A model generated the notes under the pieces. The model saw only the letters and a program-made list of their open reading frames with translations. It did not search any database and was not told the origin of the DNA. A program made the position numbers and the translations under genes. From positions 32,798 through 68,366 of the forward strand of contig PLXX01000114.1 of NCBI GenBank assembly GCA_003153275.1: a stretch of DNA of 35,569 bases, written 5' to 3'. Below are positions 24,071 through 34,779 of the stretch, in pieces; position 1 is the first letter of the stretch, and each line of letters begins with the position of its first letter. Origin of the DNA: Nitrospiraceae bacterium. GTDB taxonomy: Bacteria; Nitrospirota; Thermodesulfovibrionia; Thermodesulfovibrionales; UBA6898.

Positions 24071-25405
24071 ATGATTACTGAAGAAATATGGAATAAGTGT
24101 CTCCTGGTCATCAAGGAAAAGGTTGAAGAAAGCGCCTTTGAATTGTGGTTTAAGACAATAAAGCTCATCGGTATTAAAGAAAATACCGCTACTATTGAGA
24201 TCCCAAACAGGTTTTACAAAGAGTGGATTGAAGACTATCATCCAAACCTTATCAAGGAATCCATTGAGCAGGTCACTGGCACTCAGATTACCCTGCGGTA
24301 TAAAACAGAGGAAAACAGACAAAGTGTTCAGACAAAACAGATAGAGCAACTGGAAAACAAAAGGATAAAGCTTGAAAACAGAGGGATCTATGTAAATCCG
24401 AAATATACTTTTGATAACTTTATTACCGGAACCAGTAATCAGTTTGCTCATGCGGCAGCCGTTGCGGTTGCTGAATCACCCGGAAAAACCTATAATCCCC
24501 TCTTCATCTATGGAGGTGTTGGTCTGGGAAAGACCCATCTGATGCATGCTATCGGGAGCAGGCTATTGCAGAATCGTCATAATGCCAAGGTGCTCTATAT
24601 TTCGTCCGAGCAGTTTATGAATGAGGTTGTTCATGCAATACGGCATGAAAAGATGGCGGAGGTGAGAGACCGATTCAGGAATCTCGATCTTCTTTTGTTT
24701 GATGATGTCCAGTTTATCGCCAAGACCAGGGCTACACAGGAGGAGCTTTTTCATACCTTCAATGATCTTTACGAAAAGGCAAAGCAGATAGTCATCTCTG
24801 CAGACAGGCCGCCGAAAGAGATAAGCGAGATTACCGACCGGCTTCGTTCGCGGTTTGGCATGGGCTTGATTGCCGATATTCAGCCTCCTGATGTTGAAAC
24901 AAAGATTGCGATTATACAGAAAAAGGCAGAGATTATGGGCATCAGGAACCTCTCTGATGAGGTCATAAATTTTCTTGCTCAGAAGATTAAATCCAATATC
25001 CGCGAGCTCGAGGGAAGTCTTATACGGCTGGCGGCGCTTTCTTCGTTGACGGGGGAAAAGATTAACGTGGAGTCGACGAGAAGACTGCTGAAGGATATTA
25101 TCACCGATGATACAAGGCCAGTCACCATAGAATATATACAAAAAATTGTCTGTGAGTTTTACAATATAAGTCTTGCTGACATCAAGGCCCGGAAGAGGAC
25201 CCGGGAGGTTGCAATACCCAGACAGGTAGCCATGTACCTCTGCAAGCAACTGACGAACGCTTCCCTCCAGGATATCGGCAATAATTTTGGCGGCAAGGAC
25301 CATGCAACGGTCCTGTATGCATGCAGACAGATTGAGGAACGGCGGGGCAAGGACGAGACGCTCAACAGAATGCTGGAAAATCTTGTTCAAAAAATAAAGA
25401 CGTAA
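24071..25405 (+). CDS. dnaA: Chromosomal replication initiator protein DnaA
   Basis: YTFDNFITGTSNQFAHAAAVAVAE, GGVGLGKTHLMHAIG, C-terminal DHATVLYACRQIE. Confidence 0.99.
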   Translation: MITEEIWNKCLLVIKEKVEESAFELWFKTIKLIGIKENTATIEIPNRFYKEWIEDYHPNLIKESIEQVTGTQITLRYKTEENRQSVQTKQIEQLENKRIKLENRGIYVNPKYTFDNFITGTSNQFAHAAAVAVAESPGKTYNPLFIYGGVGLGKTHLMHAIGSRLLQNRHNAKVLYISSEQFMNEVVHAIRHEKMAEVRDRFRNLDLLLFDDVQFIAKTRATQEELFHTFNDLYEKAKQIVISADRPPKEISEITDRLRSRFGMGLIADIQPPDVETKIAIIQKKAEIMGIRNLSDEVINFLAQKIKSNIRELEGSLIRLAALSSLTGEKINVESTRRLLKDIITDDTRPVTIEYIQKIVCEFYNISLADIKARKRTREVAIPRQVAMYLCKQLTNASLQDIGNNFGGKDHATVLYACRQIEERRGKDETLNRMLENLVQKIKT

Positions 25406-25418
25406 ATCAGGAGGGGCT

Positions 25419-26519
25419 ATGAAGATTGTTGTAACCAAGGAAGAGATGCTTGCTAAGCTCTCGACGATCCAGAACATCGTTGAAAAGAAAAATACTATGC
25501 CCATATTGAGCCATTTTTTATTGGACGCGGGTAAACAGGGCTCATGGATAGTTGCAACTGATCTGGATACGGCCCTGCGAGAGCCCCTTAACCTGAAGGT
25601 CGAAAAAGAGGGAAAAATCTGTATACCCGCGCGAAAGATGTTTGAGATTGTCAGGGAGGTTGAAGGAGAGCTTCTTCTGGAGACAATCGATGACCAATGG
25701 CTAAGGTTAAAGGCTGGTGCAAGCTCTTTCCGGCTTGCCTGTCTTTCGGCGAAGGAATTTCCGTCCTGGCCGGGCATGGATGATCTGCAGGAAGTAACTG
25801 TAAAATCTTCCATCCTGGTAGAGGCGATCGAGAAGACAGTCTATGCATCGGGTGAGAACGATACCCGCTATACACTAAACGGACTCCTTTTCCATTTTAT
25901 GGGTGGAAACAAACTTACCATTGTCGGTACCGACGGTCATAGGCTTGCACTTCTTGTCCGGGAAATAATCGGGACGCTGAAAGAGGAACATAAACTTATT
26001 ATTCCCCGAAAGGCCTCGACCGAAATGAGGAAGCTTCTTGAGAAGCGAGGGGATGACGTGCGCATTTCGATCGGGCAGAACCATGTATTGTTCACCGTTG
26101 GTGAGATACAATTCCTGACGCGTTTGATCGAGGGGACGTATCCGAACTATGAACAGGTGATACCCACGAATAATGACAAGAATATCATTATCAACCGTGA
26201 CCTCCTGGCGCGGACGATACGCAGAGTGGCGATCATGTCGAAGGAGCAGACAAGAGGAGTCAAAGTCGACATATCCGAAAATCTGATGAAGATATCATCA
26301 TCAAATCCGGATATAGGAGAGGCGAACGATGAGATAGTTATCGAATACTCAGGGGAAAGTCTGACTTTGGGATTCAATGCGCGATACCTGCTTGATATCC
26401 TCGAAGTGATGGATTCGGACAAAGTCCACCTTGAGATGCAGGCCCAATTGAGCCCCGTGCTCGTCAGGGATGAGAAGGATGCTGAATACCGGTGTGTTAT
26501 CATGCCGATGAGGATATAG
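25419..26519 (+). CDS. dnaN: DNA polymerase III subunit beta
   Basis: 366 aa sliding clamp, TNTMPILSHFLL-type N-terminus, GTDGHRLAL, C-terminal VIMPMRI. Confidence 0.98.
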   Translation: MKIVVTKEEMLAKLSTIQNIVEKKNTMPILSHFLLDAGKQGSWIVATDLDTALREPLNLKVEKEGKICIPARKMFEIVREVEGELLLETIDDQWLRLKAGASSFRLACLSAKEFPSWPGMDDLQEVTVKSSILVEAIEKTVYASGENDTRYTLNGLLFHFMGGNKLTIVGTDGHRLALLVREIIGTLKEEHKLIIPRKASTEMRKLLEKRGDDVRISIGQNHVLFTVGEIQFLTRLIEGTYPNYEQVIPTNNDKNIIINRDLLARTIRRVAIMSKEQTRGVKVDISENLMKISSSNPDIGEANDEIVIEYSGESLTLGFNARYLLDILEVMDSDKVHLEMQAQLSPVLVRDEKDAEYRCVIMPMRI

Positions 26520-26562
26520 AAGACAGAATACGCTGAAAAGCCAAAAATTTAGTGAGGATTGA

Positions 26563-28968
<2,406 letters not shown>

Positions 28969-28986
28969 TTAAAATTAATTGTAGGT

Positions 28987-29100
28987 TAACACGTAATGTG
29001 AAATACTTAACGCATAAAGTGAAAGAATTTAACACGTAAGTTGATTTTTTAGATTGTTGGATTGCACATAATCTGCAATTTCTTTGCACATAAAGTGCAT
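28987..29100. repeat. Five-copy CAC-N5-GTG dyad array (probable operator array)
   Basis: CAC RTAAD GTG-like units at 28990, 29011, 29033, 29065, 29087; spacings 21/22/32/22 bp. Confidence 0.6.
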
Positions 29101-29112
29101 TTTTATGAGATT

Positions 29113-29140
29113 CCGGACTTCGATGAAGTCCGGTTTTCTT
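29113..29140 (+). terminator. Rho-independent terminator
   Basis: CCGGACTTC-GAT-GAAGTCCGG followed by TTTTCTT. Confidence 0.85.
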
Positions 29141-29211
29141 CTGAGTTTTGTTGAATTACTTGGGGTTAGGACTAAAGGAGAGGAGATTAGGGGGTCTTGG
29201 CGAGGTCGAAA

Positions 29212-29452
29212 ATGAATGACAAGTGCCCGAAGTGCGGCTTACCGCTCATTAATGAAGAAACTCGTGCTGACCCAAAGGGAGATGGCGGAAAAATTGGGTG
29301 TTGGGGAGAAGAATTTCGCTAGATATGAAAATCTCAGTATTCGCCAGAGCAAGGCGATGGATAATTTGTTGCGAATGTTAGATAGTTATCCTGATCTTAT
29401 TAAAGTTATTGAAGTAAAGAGGCAATCTGTAAATGTGAAAAAGAAGTGGTAA
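29212..29452 (+). pseudogene. YgiT/MqsA-like antitoxin remnant (zinc-finger start and HTH in different frames)
   Basis: Frame 1 MNDKCPKCGLPLINEETR..., frame 2 LTQREMAEKLGVGEKNFARYENLSIRQSKAMDNLLRMLDSYPDLIKVIE. Confidence 0.6.
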
Positions 29453-29499
29453 CGCAGTAGTCGCGAAATAGAGAGGAAACTCCATTTTACAACCGTATT

Positions 29500-30081
29500 C
29501 TAATGGGCGGGTTTGCGATCTCTATAGGCCGTCTTTATCTTTTTCACCGATTGTGTAGGAGTTAAAAAGTTCCTACGCATTTTTTTTAACCCGTTGTATG
29601 TAGAGGTGTTAATAGATGTGTTCCCTTTTTCGTCAATGCTTACTTCATAAACTTTAAAGTCATTACGATATAAATAGTCACTGTGGCTCGTGAAAAACAA
29701 TTGACTGATAGGATTCCCAGGATCAGAAATAAAAGATTGAAGGTTATTAATAATTAACTCCTGATATTCGGGAGATAAATTTAGTTCAAGTTCTTCAATT
29801 AGAATAATTCTAGAAGTAGAATTAAAGAGCTTGGTAAGGATGTAAAAAAGCTGTTGAATACCTGTCCCATAATTTTTCAGTGGAAACCTACCAATTGAAT
29901 TTTCTAACATCACTTCGATTTCTTCCTTGAATCTGGAAAAGGTCATTTTAGTATTTTTAAATGGATAATTTGAAAGATTCTTGTCCAATACATCTGCAAC
30001 TTTAGAGGTGAGATTAAATCTATTTAGAAAGTCTATAAGACCAGTAAAAATAGCGTCTCTGGTTCGTCTCTGGCTATAGTT
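29500..30081 (-). pseudogene. C-terminal fragment of AAA/OLD-like ATPase
   Basis: YGTGIQQLFYIL, IILIEELELNLSPEYQELII (Walker B-like), LFFTSHSDYL; Walker A part missing; open frame begins at a stop next to the transposon fragment. Confidence 0.7.
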
Positions 30082-30165
30082 TTAACCCCCTGATTTCAAC
30101 CCTTCTTTTTCAACGCTTTTCTGCACCACAAAAGACATGCTTCTCTGATAGCGTTACGCGATAAG

Positions 30166-31443
30166 GTGTCAGGCATGCTGCCGCGTGTGGACCTGCCAGG
30201 ACTGATTCTTGAGATTGCCGCTCGCACCAACTTCACCGACGCCTTCACTCATATCTCGGAGCGTACGGCTCGCGCCGCCGACTTGCACATTAGCCTGTGC
30301 GCAGTGCTGATGGCCGAAGCCTGCAATACTGGATTGGAACCGTTGATTCGCGTTGATGTGCTGGCACTCAAACGCGACCGGTTGTCATGGGTGGACCAGA
30401 ACTACATCCGCGATGATACGCTGACGGCTGCCAATGCGACACTGGTGGCTGCGCAAAGGCAACTTGGACTAGCCAACTTGTGGGGTGGCGGCGAGGTGGC
30501 CTCGGCGGATGGCATGCGTTTCGTTGTCCCGGTACGCACTGTGCATGCTGGCCCCAACCTTAAATATTTCGGCGTGGGGCGCGGTGTAACCTGGTACAAT
30601 CTGATATCGGATCAGTACTCTGGTTTGAACAACATTACTGTGCCAGGTACACTGCGCGACAGCCTCACTCTGCTGGCCGTGGTACTCGAACAGCAAACCG
30701 ATCTCCAGCCGACGCAGGTAATGACTGATACAGGCGCTTACAGTGATGTTGTGTTTGGACTGTTCCGTTTGCTTGGCTACCGTTTTAGTCCGCGCCTGGC
30801 CGACGTTGGTGGCTCGCGCTTCTGGAGGATCGATCCGCAGGCCGATTACGGCCAGCTAAATCCGATCTCAGCCAACCACCTTAGCTTGCATAAAATTGTG
30901 CCTCATTGGGATGATATGCTGCGACTGACCGGTTCGCTTAAACTTGGCCGCGTGCCAGCAGCTGGCATCATGCGCACTCTTCAGGCAGGAGACCGTCAGA
31001 CACGATTGGCTCAGGCCATTGCCGAGTTTGGTCGCATCGACAAGACATTACACACGTTGACCTGCATCGACGATGAGGCCAAACGCAGGGGTACGTTAAC
31101 TCAGCTCAACCGTGGTGAGGGGCGTCATAGCGTAGCCCGAGCAGTGTTCCACGGCAAGCGAGGCGAGCTGCGCCAACATTATCGTGAGGGCCAGGAAGAC
31201 CAATTGGGTGCACTCGGTCTAGTGCTCAACATGATTGTATTGTGGAACACTATTTACATAGAGGCCGTCTTGAACCAACTGCGTGCAGAAGGCTATCCAG
31301 TGAAGGAGGAAGATGTTGTGCGGCTGTCGCCACTGCTCCACGAACATATTAACATGCTGGGAATGTATTCATTTTCGGTGCCGGAAGCTGTGGCCAACGG
31401 TGAGTTGCGGCCCTTGCGTGATCCGGCAGACAGCAACTCATGA
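30166..31443 (+). pseudogene. tnpA: Tn3-family transposase TnpA, N-terminally truncated
   Basis: 425 aa matching the DDE half of Tn3 TnpA (LAAANATLV...WGGGEVASADGMRF, VMTDTGAYSDVVFGLFRLLGYRFSPRLAD, LVLNMIVLWNTIYIEAVL). Confidence 0.9.
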
Positions 31444-31449
31444 CAAATG

Positions 31450-31487
31450 CTTAACCCGGTTTTCCGTTCCATTGCGCCTCACACCCC
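31450..31487 (-). mobile_element. 38-bp Tn3-type terminal inverted repeat
   Basis: Minus strand GGGGTGTGAGGCGCAATGGAACGGAAAACCGGGTTAAG, 6 bp after the tnpA stop; starts GGGG and ends TTAAG, as Tn3 family IRs do. Confidence 0.8.
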
Positions 31488-31607
31488 ACAGTCAAGTGCA
31501 CGCTGGAGTTCCTTGTTCTTTGCCTTTACCGTGGTTTCCTTTCCCTCGACCTCTGAAACGAGGTCGTATCTCACAAAAATCTTTGAAAAATCTTTGAGTG
31601 CTTTCAT
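31479..31607 (-). pseudogene. 5' fragment of a gene truncated by the Tn3-type element
   Basis: AGGAGG-N7-ATG, MKALKDFSKIFVRYDLVSEVEGKETTVKAKNKELQRALD then CGV-stop encoded by the IR. Confidence 0.75.
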
Positions 31608-31629
31608 TCCATAGCCTCCTATTTCATTT

Positions 31630-32658
31630 TTATACAGACTCTTTTACCGCCCGTACCATGGCAAGCAGATTCTCCGTCGGCGTGGCAGGAGGAATCGAAC
31701 AGCATGGTGCGATAATGTCATATCCGTCATCCAGCGCATTCAGTGCCTCATTCTCAACATCTTCCGGCCTCTTCTGCAATAATGTCCTGATACAGTCTAT
31801 GCCTCCGATGAGGCGGACCTTTTTGCCTACCCTTGCCAGTGTCGCCTTTGCAGCCCTGATGTCCACTTTAATGTCGAGACTCAAAGCGCTAACACCGGTG
31901 TTCACGAGATCGACGATAACCGGGTCAACCTTTCCGCAGATGTGAAGGATCGTGGGGACTTCCTGCAACTGCTGGATCTGCTTCTTTTCCCACGGCCAGG
32001 CGATATTCCGGAATATCGTAGGGCTTATCAGGTCAAGAGAGGCCAGCATGTCCTCGATGCAGATGACATCGGCGCCCGCCGCGATAAGGGCCTTGCCGAG
32101 CATTGTCCCTGCCTGTTCGGCTACTTCGAGATAAGGGGTCATCGAGTCCGGCTCTTTCATGCAGGCCACAAGAAGCTCCGTCACATCGACGATGTTGCCA
32201 GCAATGCTGAATGGTCCAACGATCCCGCCGATCACAGCGGCGCCGTCTCCCAAGGTGTCCTTCAGTATCTTCACCGCCTCGAGCAACTCGGGTATTCTGC
32301 CCTTGCTGAGGAAATCTTCGGGGAAGGTCGGGGGTTCGCCTATTTTGTAGCGGTGACGGGAGATACTCGGCACATTTACGCGTCCTCCCTCTCTCAGGAC
32401 TGAGCCGAAGACCTCTGCCTCTATCGTCTGGCAGAAGGGTACTCTCACCGCATCAAAACCGAGTATGGTATGAGCGGTCGCAGCCAGTTTCGCCATTCCT
32501 CCAGAATTACGGATCGCTTCCGGCCAGTACGAGGACACTTTCTCCATCAAGTCATATGTGGCCGTCGGATTCGCCGAGCATACGGCGGGACGAGGGACCT
32601 TTCCGCCCTTGAGAGCGGTGAGTAAGATATCTCTCCCCGATATTGTCTGAATAGTCAT
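31630..32658 (-). CDS. MtaA/CmuA-like methyltransferase (uroporphyrinogen decarboxylase family)
   Basis: 342 aa, ILHICGK zinc ligand motif, GGIDCIRTLLQKRPEDVENEA, APCCSIPPATPTENLLAM; RBS AGGAGG. Confidence 0.92.
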   Translation of the reverse strand: MTIQTISGRDILLTALKGGKVPRPAVCSANPTATYDLMEKVSSYWPEAIRNSGGMAKLAATAHTILGFDAVRVPFCQTIEAEVFGSVLREGGRVNVPSISRHRYKIGEPPTFPEDFLSKGRIPELLEAVKILKDTLGDGAAVIGGIVGPFSIAGNIVDVTELLVACMKEPDSMTPYLEVAEQAGTMLGKALIAAGADVICIEDMLASLDLISPTIFRNIAWPWEKKQIQQLQEVPTILHICGKVDPVIVDLVNTGVSALSLDIKVDIRAAKATLARVGKKVRLIGGIDCIRTLLQKRPEDVENEALNALDDGYDIIAPCCSIPPATPTENLLAMVRAVKESV

Positions 32659-32673
32659 TAACTTAAACCTCCT

Positions 32674-32784
32674 CTATAGTCCATAATCCTTAGGATTGAG
32701 GCCGGGAATAACCTTTTTGTAATCAGTGATGCACTGATCGATGGAATCCTCTTCCTTTTTGGGTAGCGACTCCAGAATCTTCAT
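32674..32784 (-). CDS. Candidate small ORF (36 aa) upstream of mtaA-like gene
   Basis: MKILESLPKKEEDSIDQCITDYKKVIPGLNPKDYGL; stop is just before the mtaA-like RBS; weak own RBS. Confidence 0.35.
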   Translation of the reverse strand: MKILESLPKKEEDSIDQCITDYKKVIPGLNPKDYGL

Positions 32785-32928
32785 GGTTCATAGGGACAAT
32801 GTGTCTTCACGCAGATATTATAAAACCTCAATATTAATCAGATGAAGGAAATATTACTCAGATATGCTCCTAGACTTCGATGAATAAGTCGCAAACATCC
32901 TCTGATATTAAAGTGCAAATTGTTTAAG

Positions 32929-32961
32929 CGTTAAGGAATGGTCAGTTCTTATTCCTTAGCG
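32929..32961. terminator. Hairpin downstream of metF-like gene
   Basis: CGTTAAGGAAT ... ATTCCTTAGCG, 11-nt loop. Confidence 0.5.
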
Positions 32962-32964
32962 TTT

Positions 32965-33843
32965 TCACAATGTTGTTTTTATGCCCGCCTCGTCTATGAT
33001 GAGCGGTATATAGTGATGCCAAGGTACTGTCATCATAATGTGCACCCCTCGGCATAAATCTGATAGTTCTTTAACGAGTCTGACAGTTATCTCAATGCTC
33101 CTCCTTTCTGCTTCACCTTTCTCTATTTCTTGAATGACCCTCTGGGGGACATGGATTCCCGGTATATTCTTGTTCATGAAACGAGCCGAAGCCGCTGATC
33201 GCAAAATAAACACACCGGCGATAATAGGGACACCTATTACAGAAACTTTTTCCACGAATTCACCGAAGGCTTCCACATCGAAGACGGGTTGAGTCTGGAA
33301 AAATTCAGCACCTGCTTCGGCCTTTAAACGGGCCCTTTCAATTTCTGCCACTTGATTTTCGGCTCCGGGATCGAGCACAGCTCCGAGACAAAACTCAGGT
33401 ACACCGTCTAGACGGTTACCCCCAAGGTCGAAACCTCGTTCAAGACCCTTTCCTGCTTTCAGGAGGTCTACCGTGTCAAGATCAAAAAATGCTTTCGTAT
33501 TGGGATTGTCGGAGTCTGTCGACTTGTCGCCCCTTAAACATAGGATATTTCTTATTCCCAAGACATAGGCACTTAACATTTCTGACTGAAGGCCTATTCT
33601 GTTTCTGTCACGGCATGTCATCTGCAATATCGGTTCTAAGCCCATCTCTTTAATTTTGACGCACATAGCCAGGGAACCCATCCGCATATTAGCCCCAGGC
33701 ATGTCAGCAGCATTTACTGCAGTGACCCTTCCCTTGAGGAGTTCAATGTCTTTTAGACTCTTATCGTAAGCTATCCCTTTGGGCGGAATCACATCAGCTG
33801 TAACAACGAATCTTTGTGACTTAAGTTCTTCCTTTAGGCTCAT
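32965..33843 (-). CDS. metF: Methylenetetrahydrofolate reductase family protein
   Basis: 292 aa; ADVIPPKG, LEPILQMTCRDRNRIGLQSEMLSAYVLGIRNILCLRGD, EFFQTQPVFD. Confidence 0.92.
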   Translation of the reverse strand: MSLKEELKSQRFVVTADVIPPKGIAYDKSLKDIELLKGRVTAVNAADMPGANMRMGSLAMCVKIKEMGLEPILQMTCRDRNRIGLQSEMLSAYVLGIRNILCLRGDKSTDSDNPNTKAFFDLDTVDLLKAGKGLERGFDLGGNRLDGVPEFCLGAVLDPGAENQVAEIERARLKAEAGAEFFQTQPVFDVEAFGEFVEKVSVIGVPIIAGVFILRSAASARFMNKNIPGIHVPQRVIQEIEKGEAERRSIEITVRLVKELSDLCRGVHIMMTVPWHHYIPLIIDEAGIKTTL

Positions 33844-34701
33844 TACTTTTCCTTTTTCGTCTACGTATGTTCATAAGATCAATAAACTGTTCCTCGGATA
33901 TTATAAAACTGTGCTCTGGCTTCGGAAACTTGAGGGTCACAACCTCTTCCTTGAATTCCTTTACCGCCTTGGCAATTACTTCCGAAAGGTTCACATACTT
34001 CTTCACGAATTTAGGGACGAAATGTTCAAAAAGTCCAACGATGTCCTGAGTGACGAGAGCCTGACCATCACAGTTGATACCAGCCCCGATTCCTATTACA
34101 GGGATGCTCAGGGTTTCCGTAATAGTCTTAGCGACCCTGTCGGGCACTCACTCCAAAGAAACTGCAAATGCCCCTGCTTTTTCACATTCAATCGCCAGTT
34201 CGATAAGGTCTGCAGCTTCGTTGGCAGTTTTCCCTAAGATTCCAAATCTTCCGTACTTGGATACGAACTGGCGCGTGAGACCTATATGGACCATGGTCGG
34301 GATGCCTGCTTCCACTATTGCTCTGGCTGTTTTCACTACTTCCCAGCCTCCTTCTACTTCTACACCATCCGCACCTGCTTCCTTAACAAATCTACCGGCA
34401 TTTCTTCTGGCATCACACTCCGTATGGTATTCCATGAAAGGCATACAGGCCAGAAGGAAAGCTCTTTCCACCCCTTTTACACAGCCTTGGTATGATGTAG
34501 CATCTCTTCCATGGTCACGGGCAGGGTGTTTTTATAGCCTAATCCGGTCATGCCCAAGGCGTCACTGACAAAGATGATATCAATTCCTGCCTGATCAATA
34601 ATTCTTGCAAAGGGATAAGCATAAGCAGTCAGCATAGTTATTCGCTCCCCTTTCTTCTTTTTAGCCTGAAGCGAAGAAACGCTTACCTTTTCTTTATCCA
34701 T
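33821..34701 (-). CDS. panB: PanB-like ketopantoate hydroxymethyltransferase, interrupted by one frameshift and one in-frame TGA at the Cys position (selenoprotein candidate or pseudogene)
   Basis: Three ORF pieces (34477-34701, 34148-34471, 33821-34147) together cover Pan[57 protein letters not shown][TGA][23 protein letters not shown]. Confidence 0.85.
34109..34150 (-). promoter_or_regulatory. bSECIS-like hairpin immediately 3' of TGA
   Basis: TGAGTGCCCGACAGGGTCGCTAAGACTATTACGGAAACCCTG: CAGGGT/ACCCTG, CG/CG, bulged C, TAA/TTA, apical loop GACTA starting with G at nt 24. Confidence 0.45.
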
Positions 34702-34779
34702 ATCTCCTCCTCTTTCAAAATATTAACCTACCAGCCATGCGTGTTTAACCTAACACAAAGGTGGACCCCAAAATTAAAT

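Noticed and set aside
24563-25813. 416 aa minus-strand ORF across dnaA-dnaN
   Set aside because: Antisense to two clearly conserved genes, low-complexity composition, no recognisable domain.
28987-29100. CRISPR array
   Set aside because: Units are ~11-bp dyads with 10-21 bp between them and no cas genes; operator-like rather than CRISPR.
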